This document shows positions 17,120-26,188 of a stretch of DNA of 64,000 nt, piece by piece. Position 1 is the first letter of the stretch. Each line of letters begins with the position of its first letter. The notes beneath the pieces were generated by a model. The model saw only the letters and a list, made by a program, of their open reading frames with translations, did no database searches and was not told where the DNA came from. Location of the stretch: the NCBI RefSeq assembly GCF_900177795.1, contig NZ_FXWJ01000003.1, forward strand, positions 372,001-436,000, given 5' to 3'. Made by a program: the position numbers and the translations under genes. Source of the stretch: Plantibacter elymi (nom. nud.). Its GTDB lineage: Bacteria; Actinomycetota; Actinomycetes; Actinomycetales; Microbacteriaceae.

Positions 17120-17932
17120 GTGAAACCGGCCGACAGCACCGCACCGACGGCGCAGCAACCCGGCGTCGTCGGGTCGTTCCTCGAGGGGATCGGCATCCTC
17201 TTCGGCGGGTTCCGCCTCTGGGGTACCTCGCCGAAGCGCATGCTGCTCGGCACGGTCCCCGCCGCGATCGTGGGCGTCGTGTTCATCGCGTTGCTCGTCG
17301 TCCTCGGCGTCAACGCCGCCACGATCGTCGACTGGGCGACACCGTTCGCCGACACCTGGGACGAGCCGTACCGCTCGTCCATCCGGGTGGCCGCCGCGGT
17401 CGCGTTGGTGGCCGTTGCCGTCGTGGTGATGCTGTACGCCTACGCCGCAGCGACGCTCCTCGTCGGCGACCCCTTCTACGAGCGGATCTGGGCCGACGTC
17501 GAACGCACCCTCGGCGACGCTCCTCCGGAGTCGGGTGAGTCCGCGTGGCGCGGACTCCTCACCGGTGTCACCCGGGCGCTCGGCCTGCTCCTGCTCACCA
17601 TCCCGACGGCGGCCGTCCTCTTCCTGCTCGGCTTCGTCCCGGTGATCGGCCAGACGGTGGTCCCGGCGCTCGGACTTGCCGTGAGCGGTTGGTTCCTCGC
17701 CCTCGAACTGACGGGCTACGCGTTCGACGCGAGGGGGTTGTCGTTACGCGACCGCCGCCGGACCCTCGCCAGGCGACGCGCCCGCACCCTGGGCTTCGGG
17801 ATGACGGTCGCGGTCCTCTTCCTCGTGCCGGTCCTGTCCGTGCTGGTCATGCCGGCCGCCGTCTCCGGCGCGACCGTGCTCGCGCGCCGGTCCCTCACCG
17901 AACAGGCGGGAGCGCTCAGCGCACGTGCGTGA
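17120..17932 (+). CDS. EI24-domain (CysZ-like) membrane protein
   Basis: The 270-residue product has four to five hydrophobic segments and the EI24/CysZ-family features FLEGIGILFGGFRLWGTSPKR at the start of the first helix and LLVGDPFYERIW after the second. CysZ proteins transport sulfate in proteobacteria, but actinobacterial EI24 proteins are uncharacterised, so transport is only a suggestion. Two GTG starts are possible (17090 and 17120). The later one is chosen because a gaagg motif precedes it and the shorter N terminus fits the family. The 3' end overlaps the convergent birA gene by 17 bases. Confidence 0.7.
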   Translation: MKPADSTAPTAQQPGVVGSFLEGIGILFGGFRLWGTSPKRMLLGTVPAAIVGVVFIALLVVLGVNAATIVDWATPFADTWDEPYRSSIRVAAAVALVAVAVVVMLYAYAAATLLVGDPFYERIWADVERTLGDAPPESGESAWRGLLTGVTRALGLLLLTIPTAAVLFLLGFVPVIGQTVVPALGLAVSGWFLALELTGYAFDARGLSLRDRRRTLARRRARTLGFGMTVAVLFLVPVLSVLVMPAAVSGATVLARRSLTEQAGALSARA

Positions 17933-18707
17933 CGTCGCCGGCCGCCACCGCGACCGGCGCACCACCGTCGGTCGGTCGGACGACGAGCCGCCCGTCCGCG
18001 TCGATCCGCTCGGCCGTGCCGGTCAGGACGTCGCCGCCGGGGAGTTCCACCCGCACCGAGCTGTCCAACGTCACGCATCGCTCGGTGACCGCAGCTCGGA
18101 GCCCGCTGGCCTCGGCGTCACCGGACGCCGCCAGGTAGGCGTCGTAGAGCGTGCCGAACGCACGCAGGTAGCCGACGAGGACGGTGTCCGGGTCAGGATC
18201 GGCGAGGCCGGCGAGCGCGAGCGAGGTCGACCGGTCGGTCGGCAGTTCCTCGGAACGCTGACGGAGGTTCACACCGGTCCCGAGGATCACCGCGTCCCCG
18301 CTCGGCAACAGCTCGGCGAGGATGCCTGACACCTTCCGACCGCCGATGAGCACGTCGTTCGGCCACTTCACGTCAGCGGGCACCCCGAGCTCCCGGAGCG
18401 ACTCCGCGAGCGCCGCACCCGCGAGGAGCGGGAGCCAGCCGTAGGCCTGCAGCGGGAGCGGATCGCCTGACGGAGTGACCGGCCGGAGCAGGACCGACAC
18501 GGCGAGTGACGTGCCGGGTGGCACCGTCCACACGCGACCGAGGCGACCGCGTCCCCCGCGCTGGTCGTCGGTGAGGACGACCGAGCGGTCCGGCCACGCG
18601 TCGCCGCCGTCCTCGCGCACGCGTCGGGCGAGTTCGTCGTTGGTGGAGCCGGCGTGGGCGAGGATCTCGAGGCGTGGCACGAGGGCGGCGGTGAGGGGCA
18701 GATCCAT
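17916..18707 (-). CDS. birA: Biotin--[acetyl-CoA-carboxylase] ligase
   Basis: BirA activates biotin to biotinyl-AMP and attaches it to the lysine of biotin carboxyl carrier protein, here presumably the accBC product encoded about 10 kb away. The 263-residue protein shows the adenylate loop GGRGRLGRVW, the KWPNDVLIGGRKVSGILAE block and the following GTGVNL. There is no N-terminal helix-turn-helix, so it is a monofunctional ligase and not a bifunctional repressor. It diverges from the carboxyltransferase gene (18847), which places ligase and client enzyme side by side. Confidence 0.93.
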   Translation of the reverse strand: MDLPLTAALVPRLEILAHAGSTNDELARRVREDGGDAWPDRSVVLTDDQRGGRGRLGRVWTVPPGTSLAVSVLLRPVTPSGDPLPLQAYGWLPLLAGAALAESLRELGVPADVKWPNDVLIGGRKVSGILAELLPSGDAVILGTGVNLRQRSEELPTDRSTSLALAGLADPDPDTVLVGYLRAFGTLYDAYLAASGDAEASGLRAAVTERCVTLDSSVRVELPGGDVLTGTAERIDADGRLVVRPTDGGAPVAVAAGDVTHVR

Positions 18708-18846
18708 GGCACAACCCTACTGAGGCCGGTCGCCGGCGCCCGCGTCGCCCACCGGCATGCTTGGACGATGCCGACAACGGATCGGCGCGCCGCTTGTACC
18801 CGATCGTCAACGGGTCGGCTGGGGGACCACCGGGTAAGGTGAAAGC

Positions 18847-20448
18847 GTGACCGACGAAACCACCTCCGGCCCTGACCTGTACACGACGGCCGGGAAGCTC
18901 GCCGACCTCAAGAACCGCTATCACGAGGCCGTGACGGCGAGCGGCGAAGCCGCCATCGAGAAGCAGCACAAGAAGGGCAAGCTCACCGCGCGGGAGCGCA
19001 TCGAGCAGCTGCTCGACCACGGCAGCTTCGTCGAACTCGACGAGTTCGTGCGGCACCGTACGACGGCGTTCGGCATGGACCGCTCGCGGCCGTACGGCGA
19101 TGCCGTCGTCACCGGCACCGGCACCATCCACGGCCGCCAGGTCGCCGTGTACTCGCAGGACTTCACCATCTTCGGCGGTTCGCTCGGCGAGGTCGCCGGC
19201 GACAAGATCATCAAGATCATGGACCTCGCGTTGAAGACGGGCGTCCCGATCATCGGCATGCTCGACTCCGGCGGGGCGCGCATCCAGGAGGGCGTCGTCG
19301 CACTGGGTAAGTACGGCGAGATCTTCCGACGCAACACGCAGGCCTCCGGGGTCATCCCGCAGATCTCCATCATCATGGGTCCGGCAGCAGGCGGCGCCGT
19401 CTACTCCCCCGCACTCACCGACTTCGTCATCATGGTCGACAAGACCAGCCAGATGTTCGTCACAGGCCCCGACGTCATCAAGACCGTCACGGGCGAGGAC
19501 GTCGGCATGGAGGAGCTCGGCGGCGGGTACACGCACAACACCCGCTCGGGCGTCGCCCACTACCTCGCGAGCGACGAACCGGACGCCCTCGACTACGCCC
19601 GCACCCTCGTCGGCTTCCTGCCCGACAACAACCTGTCCGAGGCCACGGTCTTCGACGTCGAGGTGGAGCTGGAGACGACGGACGAGGACCGCCGACTCAA
19701 CACCCTCATCCCCGACTCGCCGAACCAGCCCTACGACGTGAAGACCGTCATCGAGCATGTCGTCGACGACGCCGACTTCCTCGAGGTCCAGCCGCTCTTC
19801 GCGCCGAACATCGTCATCGGTTTCGCGCGCGTCGAAGGACGGTCGGTCGGCGTCATCGCCAACCAGCCCTCCCAGATGGCCGGGACGCTCAACATCGAAG
19901 CGGGCGAGAAGGCGAGTCGGTTCGTCCGGTTCTGCGACGCGTTCAGCATCCCGATCCTCACCCTGGTCGACGTCCCCGGCTACCTGCCCGGCACCGACCA
20001 GGAGTGGACCGGCGTCATCCGCCGCGGCGCGAAGCTCCTCTACGCCTACGCCGAGGCCACGGTGCCCCTGGTGACCGTCATCCTGCGCAAGGCCTACGGC
20101 GGCGCCTACATCGTCATGGGCTCGAAGCAGCTCGGGGCCGACATCAACCTCGCCTGGCCCACGGCCGAGATCGCGGTCATGGGCGGGCAGGGTGCCGTCA
20201 ACATCCTGTACCGCGGCGAGATCAAGCGGGCCGAGGAGGCCGGCGAGGACGTCGCCGCCGTGCGCACGCGCCTCGCGAACGAGTACACCTACAACGTCGC
20301 GAGCCCGTTCCTCGCCGCTGAACGCGGCGAACTGGACGGGGTCATCGAGCCGGCGGCCACACGGGTCTCGGTCATCAAGGCGCTCCGTGCACTCCGGACG
20401 AAGCGTGCGAGCCTGCCCGCCAAGAAGCACGGGAACATCCCGCTGTGA
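18847..20448 (+). CDS. accD5: Acyl-CoA carboxylase carboxyltransferase (beta) subunit
   Basis: The 533-residue protein transfers carboxyl from carboxybiotin to acyl-CoA (acetyl- or propionyl-CoA), giving malonyl- or methylmalonyl-CoA for lipid synthesis. It has two crotonase-like halves. The N half shows [14 protein letters not shown] and [13 protein letters not shown], and the C half shows [17 protein letters not shown] and [15 protein letters not shown]. The GTG at 18847 has an aaggtg site upstream. The epsilon-subunit gene follows with a 4-base overlap, while the biotin carboxylase/carrier gene lies about 8 kb away beyond an inserted block. Substrate preference cannot be read reliably from the sequence; the symbol follows actinobacterial usage. 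Confidence 0.9.
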   Translation: MTDETTSGPDLYTTAGKLADLKNRYHEAVTASGEAAIEKQHKKGKLTARERIEQLLDHGSFVELDEFVRHRTTAFGMDRSRPYGDAVVTGTGTIHGRQVAVYSQDFTIFGGSLGEVAGDKIIKIMDLALKTGVPIIGMLDSGGARIQEGVVALGKYGEIFRRNTQASGVIPQISIIMGPAAGGAVYSPALTDFVIMVDKTSQMFVTGPDVIKTVTGEDVGMEELGGGYTHNTRSGVAHYLASDEPDALDYARTLVGFLPDNNLSEATVFDVEVELETTDEDRRLNTLIPDSPNQPYDVKTVIEHVVDDADFLEVQPLFAPNIVIGFARVEGRSVGVIANQPSQMAGTLNIEAGEKASRFVRFCDAFSIPILTLVDVPGYLPGTDQEWTGVIRRGAKLLYAYAEATVPLVTVILRKAYGGAYIVMGSKQLGADINLAWPTAEIAVMGGQGAVNILYRGEIKRAEEAGEDVAAVRTRLANEYTYNVASPFLAAERGELDGVIEPAATRVSVIKALRALRTKRASLPAKKHGNIPL

Positions 20449-20696
20449 GCACCGGCGCCGAGCCGAACACGACCGAGCCGTCGTCGATCGATCTCCGGAT
20501 CGAGCGCGGTACCCCGACCGACGAGGAACTCGCGGCGCTCACCGCGGTGCTGAGCGTCGCGATCGCCGAACAGGCACTGCGCGACGCGGACACCGCCCCG
20601 GCACCCCGCGTCCCGTCGACGTGGGAGCGGACGAGGCGGAACCTCCGTACGGGGATCACCGCGGGTCCTGGACACTGGCGCGCGTTCACGGGCTGA
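20445..20696 (+). CDS. accE: Acyl-CoA carboxylase epsilon subunit
   Basis: This 83-residue protein starts with a GTG overlapping the stop of the carboxyltransferase gene. It contains the short block [16 protein letters not shown], typical of the actinobacterial epsilon subunits that stabilise the complex between the biotin-carrying alpha subunit and the beta subunit. The C-terminal W...R..LR stretch is also seen in the family. The rest is low-complexity and charged. Position and motif together make the assignment good although the protein is small. Confidence 0.85.
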   Translation: MSTGAEPNTTEPSSIDLRIERGTPTDEELAALTAVLSVAIAEQALRDADTAPAPRVPSTWERTRRNLRTGITAGPGHWRAFTG

Positions 20697-20760
20697 GCCG
20701 TCTCGACGGAGGACTCACGCCGGTTGCCCCTCGTGGCGCGCGGTGCTGTCCCCCATTCGT

Positions 20761-20963
20761 GTCCTCCATAGTGCCGACTGTCGGGGGTACCCCTGATGGA
20801 GGATCATCATTCTCGAAAGTTGCGTCTCATCGAGACCACTTCACCAGCTCCTGCTCCATCTAGGGTAAGCGGGCAGGAGTTCGGGGGCGGGTCAGAGCGG
20901 TATTCGGGTTACCGCTCTGACCCACGAACGTCACGGAGGGCCAGCATCGGGTGCTGGCCCTCC
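20761..20963 (+). ncRNA. Candidate structured RNA or multi-hairpin intergenic element
   Basis: Within about 200 bases downstream of accE there are several self-complementary pairs in a row: tcctccat (20762-20769) with atggagga, an internal ggggtacccc, gtctc/gagac around 20824-20836, ctcctgc/gcaggag around 20849-20878, a perfect 14-bp stem (20889-20902 with 20910-20923, 7-base loop), and a perfect 12-bp stem at 20935-20963 followed by a short T-rich stretch. No convincing coding frame is present. The density of stems is unusual for plain intergenic DNA, but I cannot match it to a known RNA family, and the plus orientation is inferred only from the terminator-like end. Confidence 0.35.
20935..20963 (+). 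terminator. Intrinsic-type terminator hairpin
   Basis: A perfect 12-bp stem (ggagggccagca with tgctggccctcc) closes a five-base loop and is followed by tttcgttcg. It ends either the accD5-accE transcript or the candidate structured RNA just upstream. Confidence 0.6.
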
Positions 20964-20988
20964 TTTCGTTCGTTCGAGACCCGGCACG

Positions 20989-21355
20989 CCGACAGGCTCA
21001 GCGACCGGGAGAAGTCCACTCGGACGCGTTCCGGTCCCTGAGCTTGTCGAAGGGCCCACGAGGAAGTTCCCGCTTCGAGGAAGTTCCCGCTTCGATGACC
21101 CTCTCCGGCCCTCCGAGTGACCCCCTCCGGTCCCTGAGCAACCCCATCCAGCCTCTGAGCCTGTCGAGCGCACACGAGGAACCTCTCGCCCTGGTGACCC
21201 TCCTCCGGTCCCTGAGCCTGTCGAAGGGCCCACGGAGAACCCCGCCAATCCGGCATGCCTTCCCCGGTCCCTGAGCCTGTCGAAGGGCCCACGGAGAACC
21301 CCGCCAATCCGGCATGCCTCCTCCGGTCCCTGAGCCTGTCGAAGGGCCCACGAGC
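20989..21355. repeat. Upstream array of palindromic repeats, mostly forward
   Basis: Six copies of the word ggtccctgagc(c/t)tgtcga, or clear variants, read on the plus strand (near 21033, 21129, 21152, 21207, 21266 and 21325), and one reversed copy sits at 20989. The last three units are spaced exactly 59 bases apart and share an accompanying aaccccgccaatccggcat stretch, so part of the block is a true tandem repeat. The conserved unit extends into gggcccacgagg. The same extended unit, inverted, forms the array downstream of the HNH pseudogene. A short stretch of unremarkable sequence (21356-21417) then leads into the pseudogene. Confidence 0.8.
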
Positions 21356-21417
21356 AACTTCCACACTCGGCTCGACTCAGCATCTGGAATGTCAGTGGTC
21401 CGTGGTGGACTGGTTCC

Positions 21418-22689
21418 ATGACCGAGACCACCTCCGCCGCGATCCGCGTGGGCGACGAGTGCGCCGCGCGCCTCGCGGAGTTCTCGGACCACTACGCGGA
21501 CATCCAGCGTCGGCGTGCTGCTCTGGACGCCGAGGAGGCTCGGCTGCTCGCCCGGTCTGCCGCCTACGCGGACGCCTTCGCCGACGCCACGGTTCCGGCG
21601 ATCTTCCCGCCCGCGGAACGGCAGGCGCTCTCCCGCCGGTCGACCTGTACGGCGCTCGCGATGGCGACCCGCACGCCCGAGCGGACCGTGCAGCGGGCGA
21701 CGAACGACGCCGAGCGCCTCGTGAATGATGCTCCGGCCGTGCTCGAGTCGCTCGAGGCCGGTCGCATCTCGGCCCGGCACGCGCAAACGATCATCGACCA
21801 ACTCAGTGACGTGCCGACCGCAGGGCGGGCGGGGTTCCTCGCGGAGGTCCTGCCCGTCGCGGAAGAGTCCACCAACGCAATCCTTCGCAGGCGCGCCCGC
21901 GTCCTGCGCGAGCGACTCCACCCCGAGTCCATCACCGCACGCGCGGTCCGCTCCGAGGCCGACCGCCGGGTCGAGTTCAAACCGGCCGCCGACGGCATGG
22001 CGTGAGTGCACCTGTTCACCACCGCACCGATCGCGCAGGGCATCATCGAGCGCGTCGAAGCAGCAGACGCCGAATCGCGCCAGGCCGGCGACACCCGTAC
22101 CTGCGCGCAGCTGCAGGCCGACGCCCTCGCTGCCCTCGCGCTCACCGGCGTCACGCCCGACGACGTCATGTCCAGCCCAGTCCTGCCGCACCCGATCGAG
22201 GTCCAGGAGCACATCACGCCGACCGTGCAGATCACCGTGCCAGCGCTCAGCATGGCCGGCGTCTCCGACGCGCCCGGCATGCTCGACGGCTACGGCCCGA
22301 TCGACCCGCAGACCGCAGCCCGCATCGCGGTGAACGCCCCCAGCTTCACCCGGATCCTCGTCCAGCCGGAAACCGGCGCAGTGCTCTCCGTCGGACGGGG
22401 CCAGTACCGCGTTCCGGCCGACCTCCAGCGCGCGGTCCGGCTTCGGGACGGCACTTGTCGCGCACCAGGGTGCGGGCGACGAGCCAGGGCCTGCGACCTC
22501 GATCATTCGGTCGCCTGGGAGGACGGCGGCACGACAGATGTCGGCAACCTCGCGTGTCTCTGCCGACATCACCACCGGATGAAGCACCTCCCCGGGTGGA
22601 ACCTCGACCACGGACCCGGCGGGGTCCTCGAGTGGACGACACCCGACGGGAAGCAGTATCGGACCGAGCCGGATCCAGCAGCGTTTTGA
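21418..22689 (+). pseudogene. HNH endonuclease (DUF222/13E12-type), interrupted by in-frame TGA
   Basis: An N-terminal frame of 195 residues has the long helical DUF222 character. It ends at a TGA (22003-22005) just after RRVEFKPAADGMA, and the same frame resumes with VHLFTTAPIAQGI. Intact relatives normally read MAW at this point, so a single TGG-to-TGA change is the simplest explanation. The second part (from 22006) carries the nuclease motif: CRAPGC, DLDHSVAWEDGGTT, NLACLCRHHHRMKH. A GTG directly after the stop could allow separate translation of the nuclease half. The 13E12 family is repetitive and poorly understood in Actinobacteria. The gene is framed by inverted repeat arrays. Confidence 0.85.
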
Positions 22690-22720
22690 CCTGCCTCGGT
22701 GTCCTCAGATCGAAGGGTTC

Positions 22721-23131
22721 CTCGTGGGCACTTCGACAGGCTCAGTGACCGGGAGAAGTGCACCCGGAACGATGAGGCGACCTCGTGGGCACTTCGACAG
22801 GCTCAGTGACCGGGAGCAGTGCGCCCGAACCGTTTCGGTCCCTGAGCCTGTCGAAGGGCAGCTGGGTCGTGACACCTCAGTGGCCGGAGGAGGTTCACCG
22901 GGAATGCCTCGGCCCCTGAGCCTGTCGAAGGGTTGCTCGTGGGCACTTCGACAGGCTCAGTGAACGGAAGAGGTTCGCCCGGAACGATGAGGCGACCTCG
23001 TGGGCACTTCGACAGGCTCAGGGACCGGAGGAGGTGTGCCCGGAACGATGAGGCATCCTCGTGGGCACTTCGACGGGCTCAGCGACCGGGAGAAGCGCGC
23101 GCGGATGCGTCCCGGTCCCTGCGCCTGTCGA
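22721..23131. repeat. Downstream array of palindromic repeats, mostly inverted
   Basis: Five units read cctcgtgggcacttcgacag (near 22721, 22782, 22936, 22997 and 23058), the reverse complement of the unit in the upstream array. Spacing is exactly 61 bases for 22721-22782, 22936-22997 and 22997-23058. Forward-oriented copies of the ggtccctgagcctgtcga word interrupt the series near 22837, 22911 and 23113. The shared spacer word ggaacgatgaggc shows tandem duplication. No gene is seen in the 467-base gap between the pseudogene and the kinase-like gene. Confidence 0.8.
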
Positions 23132-23156
23132 CTGGCACTGTCCTCGTCGGAGCGGT

Positions 23157-24218
23157 TCAGTCCTCCTCGGACACGCCCACCGCGCCCAGGTCGGCACGGG
23201 AGCCGTCGCGTGGGATCTCGAGCCACACGTCGAGTTCCTCATCGTCGTCGTCCGGCCCCGCAGCGACACCCGGATCGCGGTGCACCGCACGCAGGCCGAC
23301 CACGGTCACCGCGACGCGCTCGTCGTCCGGGACGCTCCGCACGATGAAGCGCGTGGCTTGCGAGGCGGCGAGCGCCTCGGCGATCTGCTCGTGGATCGCG
23401 TCGAGGACGCCGGCATCCAGCTCCTCGAGGCCACCTTCGTCCAGCATGTTCACGATCGCTCCGCGCCGCCGGGCCGCGAGCACCTCGGATCGGACCGGGT
23501 CACTCAGGAGGTGACGCCCGCGGATCTCGTCGCGGAGACTGGCCTCCAGCGTGCGGCACTCCGTGCGATCGGCCACGGAGAGTCTGCCGCCGTTGGCGAT
23601 GATCGTGCGGAGCATCGGGGTCGCGAGGCGGCCCGTCTGGCTCAGGCGTCGTCTCCGCTCGTGCACGTGCGCGTACTGCGCCGCCTGCCAGTCCGAGGTC
23701 GCGTGCTCCGCCTGGGTGAGGCGCTCGGCGTCGTGCTGCGCCCCGGCGATCGATCGGGTGAGCACACTCGCGAGGACGACCCAGATGAGGCTGCCTGTGA
23801 CGCCCATCCCGAGCGCCAGTCCCGGACCCGCCCAGAGGAGCGACTGGACCGTGAGGAAGACGATCCCGATGTAGGCGACCGCCTCCCGCTGCCGGACCAC
23901 GGTGATCGTCATCAGCGTCCCGATCGACGCGACGTGCCAGGTGGCGTACCCGTTGTTCCGCGTCGGGTCGAGCTGGCTGGTGACGAGCAACGGGACGATG
24001 ATCGCGGTCGCGAGGTTGATGCTCGCGAGCCAGGACGGCATGCGCGTCGTGCCCATCGGCCAGAGACTCAGGACGCTCGCGACGGCGTAGACGAGCATCG
24101 CGATGAGGACCGGGACGACGTCGCGGGGTGTCTCGAGCGTCAGCGCTGCACGGAGCAGGTGGTACGCCGAGAACAGGGCGGCGAGGATGACGAGGGCGTA
24201 CCGCGGTGCCGGGGTCAC
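23157..24218 (-). CDS. Membrane protein resembling a sensor kinase without an ATPase domain
   Basis: The 353-residue product has about six hydrophobic helices in its first 170 residues, then a cytoplasmic helical region (AQHDAERLTQAEH..., ADRTECRTLEASLRDEIRG) like the dimerisation segments of some actinobacterial histidine kinases. A last globular part ends in an acidic tail. I find no N-box or G-box of a HATPase domain and no clear phospho-acceptor histidine block. The GTG at 24218 overlaps the stop of the preceding kinase by four bases; another GTG lies at 24239. It is the third gene of a regulator-kinase-partner operon and may modulate the kinase. The function is inferred only from context. 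Confidence 0.6.
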   Translation of the reverse strand: MTPAPRYALVILAALFSAYHLLRAALTLETPRDVVPVLIAMLVYAVASVLSLWPMGTTRMPSWLASINLATAIIVPLLVTSQLDPTRNNGYATWHVASIGTLMTITVVRQREAVAYIGIVFLTVQSLLWAGPGLALGMGVTGSLIWVVLASVLTRSIAGAQHDAERLTQAEHATSDWQAAQYAHVHERRRRLSQTGRLATPMLRTIIANGGRLSVADRTECRTLEASLRDEIRGRHLLSDPVRSEVLAARRRGAIVNMLDEGGLEELDAGVLDAIHEQIAEALAASQATRFIVRSVPDDERVAVTVVGLRAVHRDPGVAAGPDDDDEELDVWLEIPRDGSRADLGAVGVSEED

Positions 24219-25465
24219 GAGCCGTGCTCCGGAGACCACTCGATACGGATGACGGCACCCTCACCCGGACGGGAGATCACGGTCGACCGGCCGCCGACCG
24301 CGGCGACGCGCTCGACGATCGACACCTTCAACCCGAGCCGCTCCTCGGCGACCTGCTCAGGGCAGAACCCGACGCCGTCGTCGCCGACGATGACGCAGAC
24401 GCCGCCGGAGACCGTGCCCTCGATCGACAGGCTCCGTGCAGCTCCCGAACCCGCGTGCTCGACGCTGTTGACCATCGCCTGCACCGTCGCCCAGTAGACC
24501 GCGTTCGCGACCGTGACGGGCAGGACCCGGCCGGACGCCCCCTCGACCGTTACGGAGAACGGTTCACCGAGCATCGACGCGGCCGCACGCAGCCGTTCGA
24601 TGAGCTCGGCGAGGCCGGTGACCTCGTCCTCGTTGGTCATCGGCGCTCCAACGCCCTCGAGCTGCTCGATCGCGACCCGTGCCATCATGACGGCGAGCGC
24701 CTCCGACTTCGGGGTCAGCGCCCGATCCGCCGCGAGCAGGGAGGCGAGGACGCTGTCGTGGACGATCGAGTCGACCTCGACGCGCTCCACCTCCGTGGCG
24801 TGCTGCTTGACGGCCGCGTCGTAGGTGGCGAGTGCGGCCGCCCTCGCGGTGTCGACCCGACCGGCCAGCACGCGGAACAACCCGACGAGCACGACGATGA
24901 GCCCACCGATGATCGTCGCGTAGGACGCGTCGAGCGCCCCGATCTCGAAGGAGGCCGGCGCGAAGTCGGCGTCGATCACACGGTTGACGCCGTACATGAC
25001 CGACGTCACGACGAGGTACACGATGGCCCCCCGCAAGTGCAGCGGGATGCAGGCGAACGCGACGGCGATCGTGCAGAGGTACCAGATCCACGGTTCCTGG
25101 TTGATGTCCGCCGACGCCTGCGCGTTCACCGCGGGCCAGATGAGGAGGGCCACGAGGAACACGGCGGCGAAGACGCCGGAGGCGATGCGGTGGTGCCACA
25201 GGAAGAAGCAGCAGATGATGGCGCCGAACATCGTCCCGAAGACGAGGGAGACGTAGACCACGCCGAACCAGCCGGTGATCTGGACACCCTGCCCGAGCGT
25301 GGTGAACGCGGTCTGCAGTCCGAAGACGAGTCCGATGATCGCGACCGAACGGCCGAGGAGGCGTTCGAAGTTCGCGGTGTTCAGCATCCGGCGCTGAACC
25401 TGGGCATCTTTCGTGGTCGCGGGGATCGCGGGATGCCTGGTCGGTGCCCGGAAGCTAGGAGACAT
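24215..25465 (-). CDS. Membrane sensor histidine kinase
   Basis: This 416-residue protein has about six membrane helices (about residues 40-200), a short linker helix and a phospho-acceptor block VDSIVHDSVLASLLA with His236. The C-terminal HATPase domain shows the N-box VQAMVNSVEHAG, the G1 box VGDDGVGFCPEQ and a GLKVSIVERVAAVGG stretch. This layout is that of LuxR-partnered (NarX/DegS-like) kinases. The ATG at 25465 lies within the end of the response regulator gene (11-base overlap) and has a purine-rich stretch upstream; an internal ATG at 25387 would drop 26 residues. The signal is unknown. Confidence 0.85.
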   Translation of the reverse strand: MSPSFRAPTRHPAIPATTKDAQVQRRMLNTANFERLLGRSVAIIGLVFGLQTAFTTLGQGVQITGWFGVVYVSLVFGTMFGAIICCFFLWHHRIASGVFAAVFLVALLIWPAVNAQASADINQEPWIWYLCTIAVAFACIPLHLRGAIVYLVVTSVMYGVNRVIDADFAPASFEIGALDASYATIIGGLIVVLVGLFRVLAGRVDTARAAALATYDAAVKQHATEVERVEVDSIVHDSVLASLLAADRALTPKSEALAVMMARVAIEQLEGVGAPMTNEDEVTGLAELIERLRAAASMLGEPFSVTVEGASGRVLPVTVANAVYWATVQAMVNSVEHAGSGAARSLSIEGTVSGGVCVIVGDDGVGFCPEQVAEERLGLKVSIVERVAAVGGRSTVISRPGEGAVIRIEWSPEHGS

Positions 25466-26111
25466 CCGTCCCGCCTTGATCGAGGCCGGGGAGAATCCCG
25501 TCCTCGACCGCTCGGCGGAGCAGGTCGACCTTCGTCGGTGCCGGGCGACCCACCTCGACGTACTTCACCCGGATGCGGTCGATGTGTTCGCGGGCCGTGG
25601 AGTAGGCGATGCCGAGCTGCATGGCGACGGTCTTCAGCGGCAGGCCGGACGCGTAGAGGTGCAGGACGTCGCGTTCGCGACGGCCCAGCTGCGCCCGCGC
25701 GAAATCGCTGTCGGCGTCGATCGCGCTCGCCCACTCGATGTTGTTCAGGGCCTCGCCGCGGGCCACGGTGCCGATGGCGGCGATGACCGTGTCCGTCGGA
25801 GAGGACTTGGGGATGACCCCGGACGCTCCGGCGGCCAGCGCCTCGCGCACGAGCGCGACCCTATCGGCGATGGAGTGGATGAGGACGTGCGCCCCCACTG
25901 CCTGCACCGCATGGATGTTCGAGGTCGGCGTGCTTCCGTCGGAGAGGGAGAGGTCGAGCACGACCACGTCGGGCACCACGCCGTTCAATGCGGCGATGCA
26001 CTCGACGGCGGTCGGGGCACTCGCCACGACCTGATACCCGGCGTGCGCGCACACCGCTTCGATCCCGAGCCGGACGGACTCGTGATCATCAATGATTGCG
26101 ACGGTCACCAC
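25455..26111 (-). CDS. LuxR-type response regulator
   Basis: The 218-residue protein has an N-terminal receiver domain (VAIIDDHESV acidic pocket, phospho-acceptor Asp53 in VVVLDLSLSDG, late Lys in VIPKSS). Its C-terminal LuxR helix-turn-helix shows LGRRERDVLHLYASGLPLK and STAREHIDRIRVKY. It is first in the operon with the kinase and the kinase-like membrane protein and is almost certainly their output. Two adjacent GTG codons (26111 and 26108) could start translation, and I chose the first. Targets are unknown. Confidence 0.85.
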   Translation of the reverse strand: MVTVAIIDDHESVRLGIEAVCAHAGYQVVASAPTAVECIAALNGVVPDVVVLDLSLSDGSTPTSNIHAVQAVGAHVLIHSIADRVALVREALAAGASGVIPKSSPTDTVIAAIGTVARGEALNNIEWASAIDADSDFARAQLGRRERDVLHLYASGLPLKTVAMQLGIAYSTAREHIDRIRVKYVEVGRPAPTKVDLLRRAVEDGILPGLDQGGTDVS

Positions 26112-26188
26112 GGCACCATCGTAGCGAGTGACGGACCCGCCGGGCGCGACGGCCTGATCGCGAGTCGTCTCCGTCGGCACGGGCCCGC

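Noticed and set aside
20846-20880. ctcctgc/gcaggag pair after accE as a member of the palindrome B family
   Set aside because: Only seven bases match and the gcgca extension is absent; a chance similarity is more likely.
22733-23130. Short open frames read through the repeat array (for example around 22.7-22.96 kb and 23.0-23.35 kb)
   Set aside because: Their translations are repeats of the same Thr-Gly-Ser/Arg words generated by the DNA repeat, lack ribosome-binding sites, and resemble no protein.
20989-23131. CRISPR array
   Set aside because: Units occur in both orientations, are partly palindromic, and the intervals are themselves duplicated instead of unique; no cas gene is nearby.
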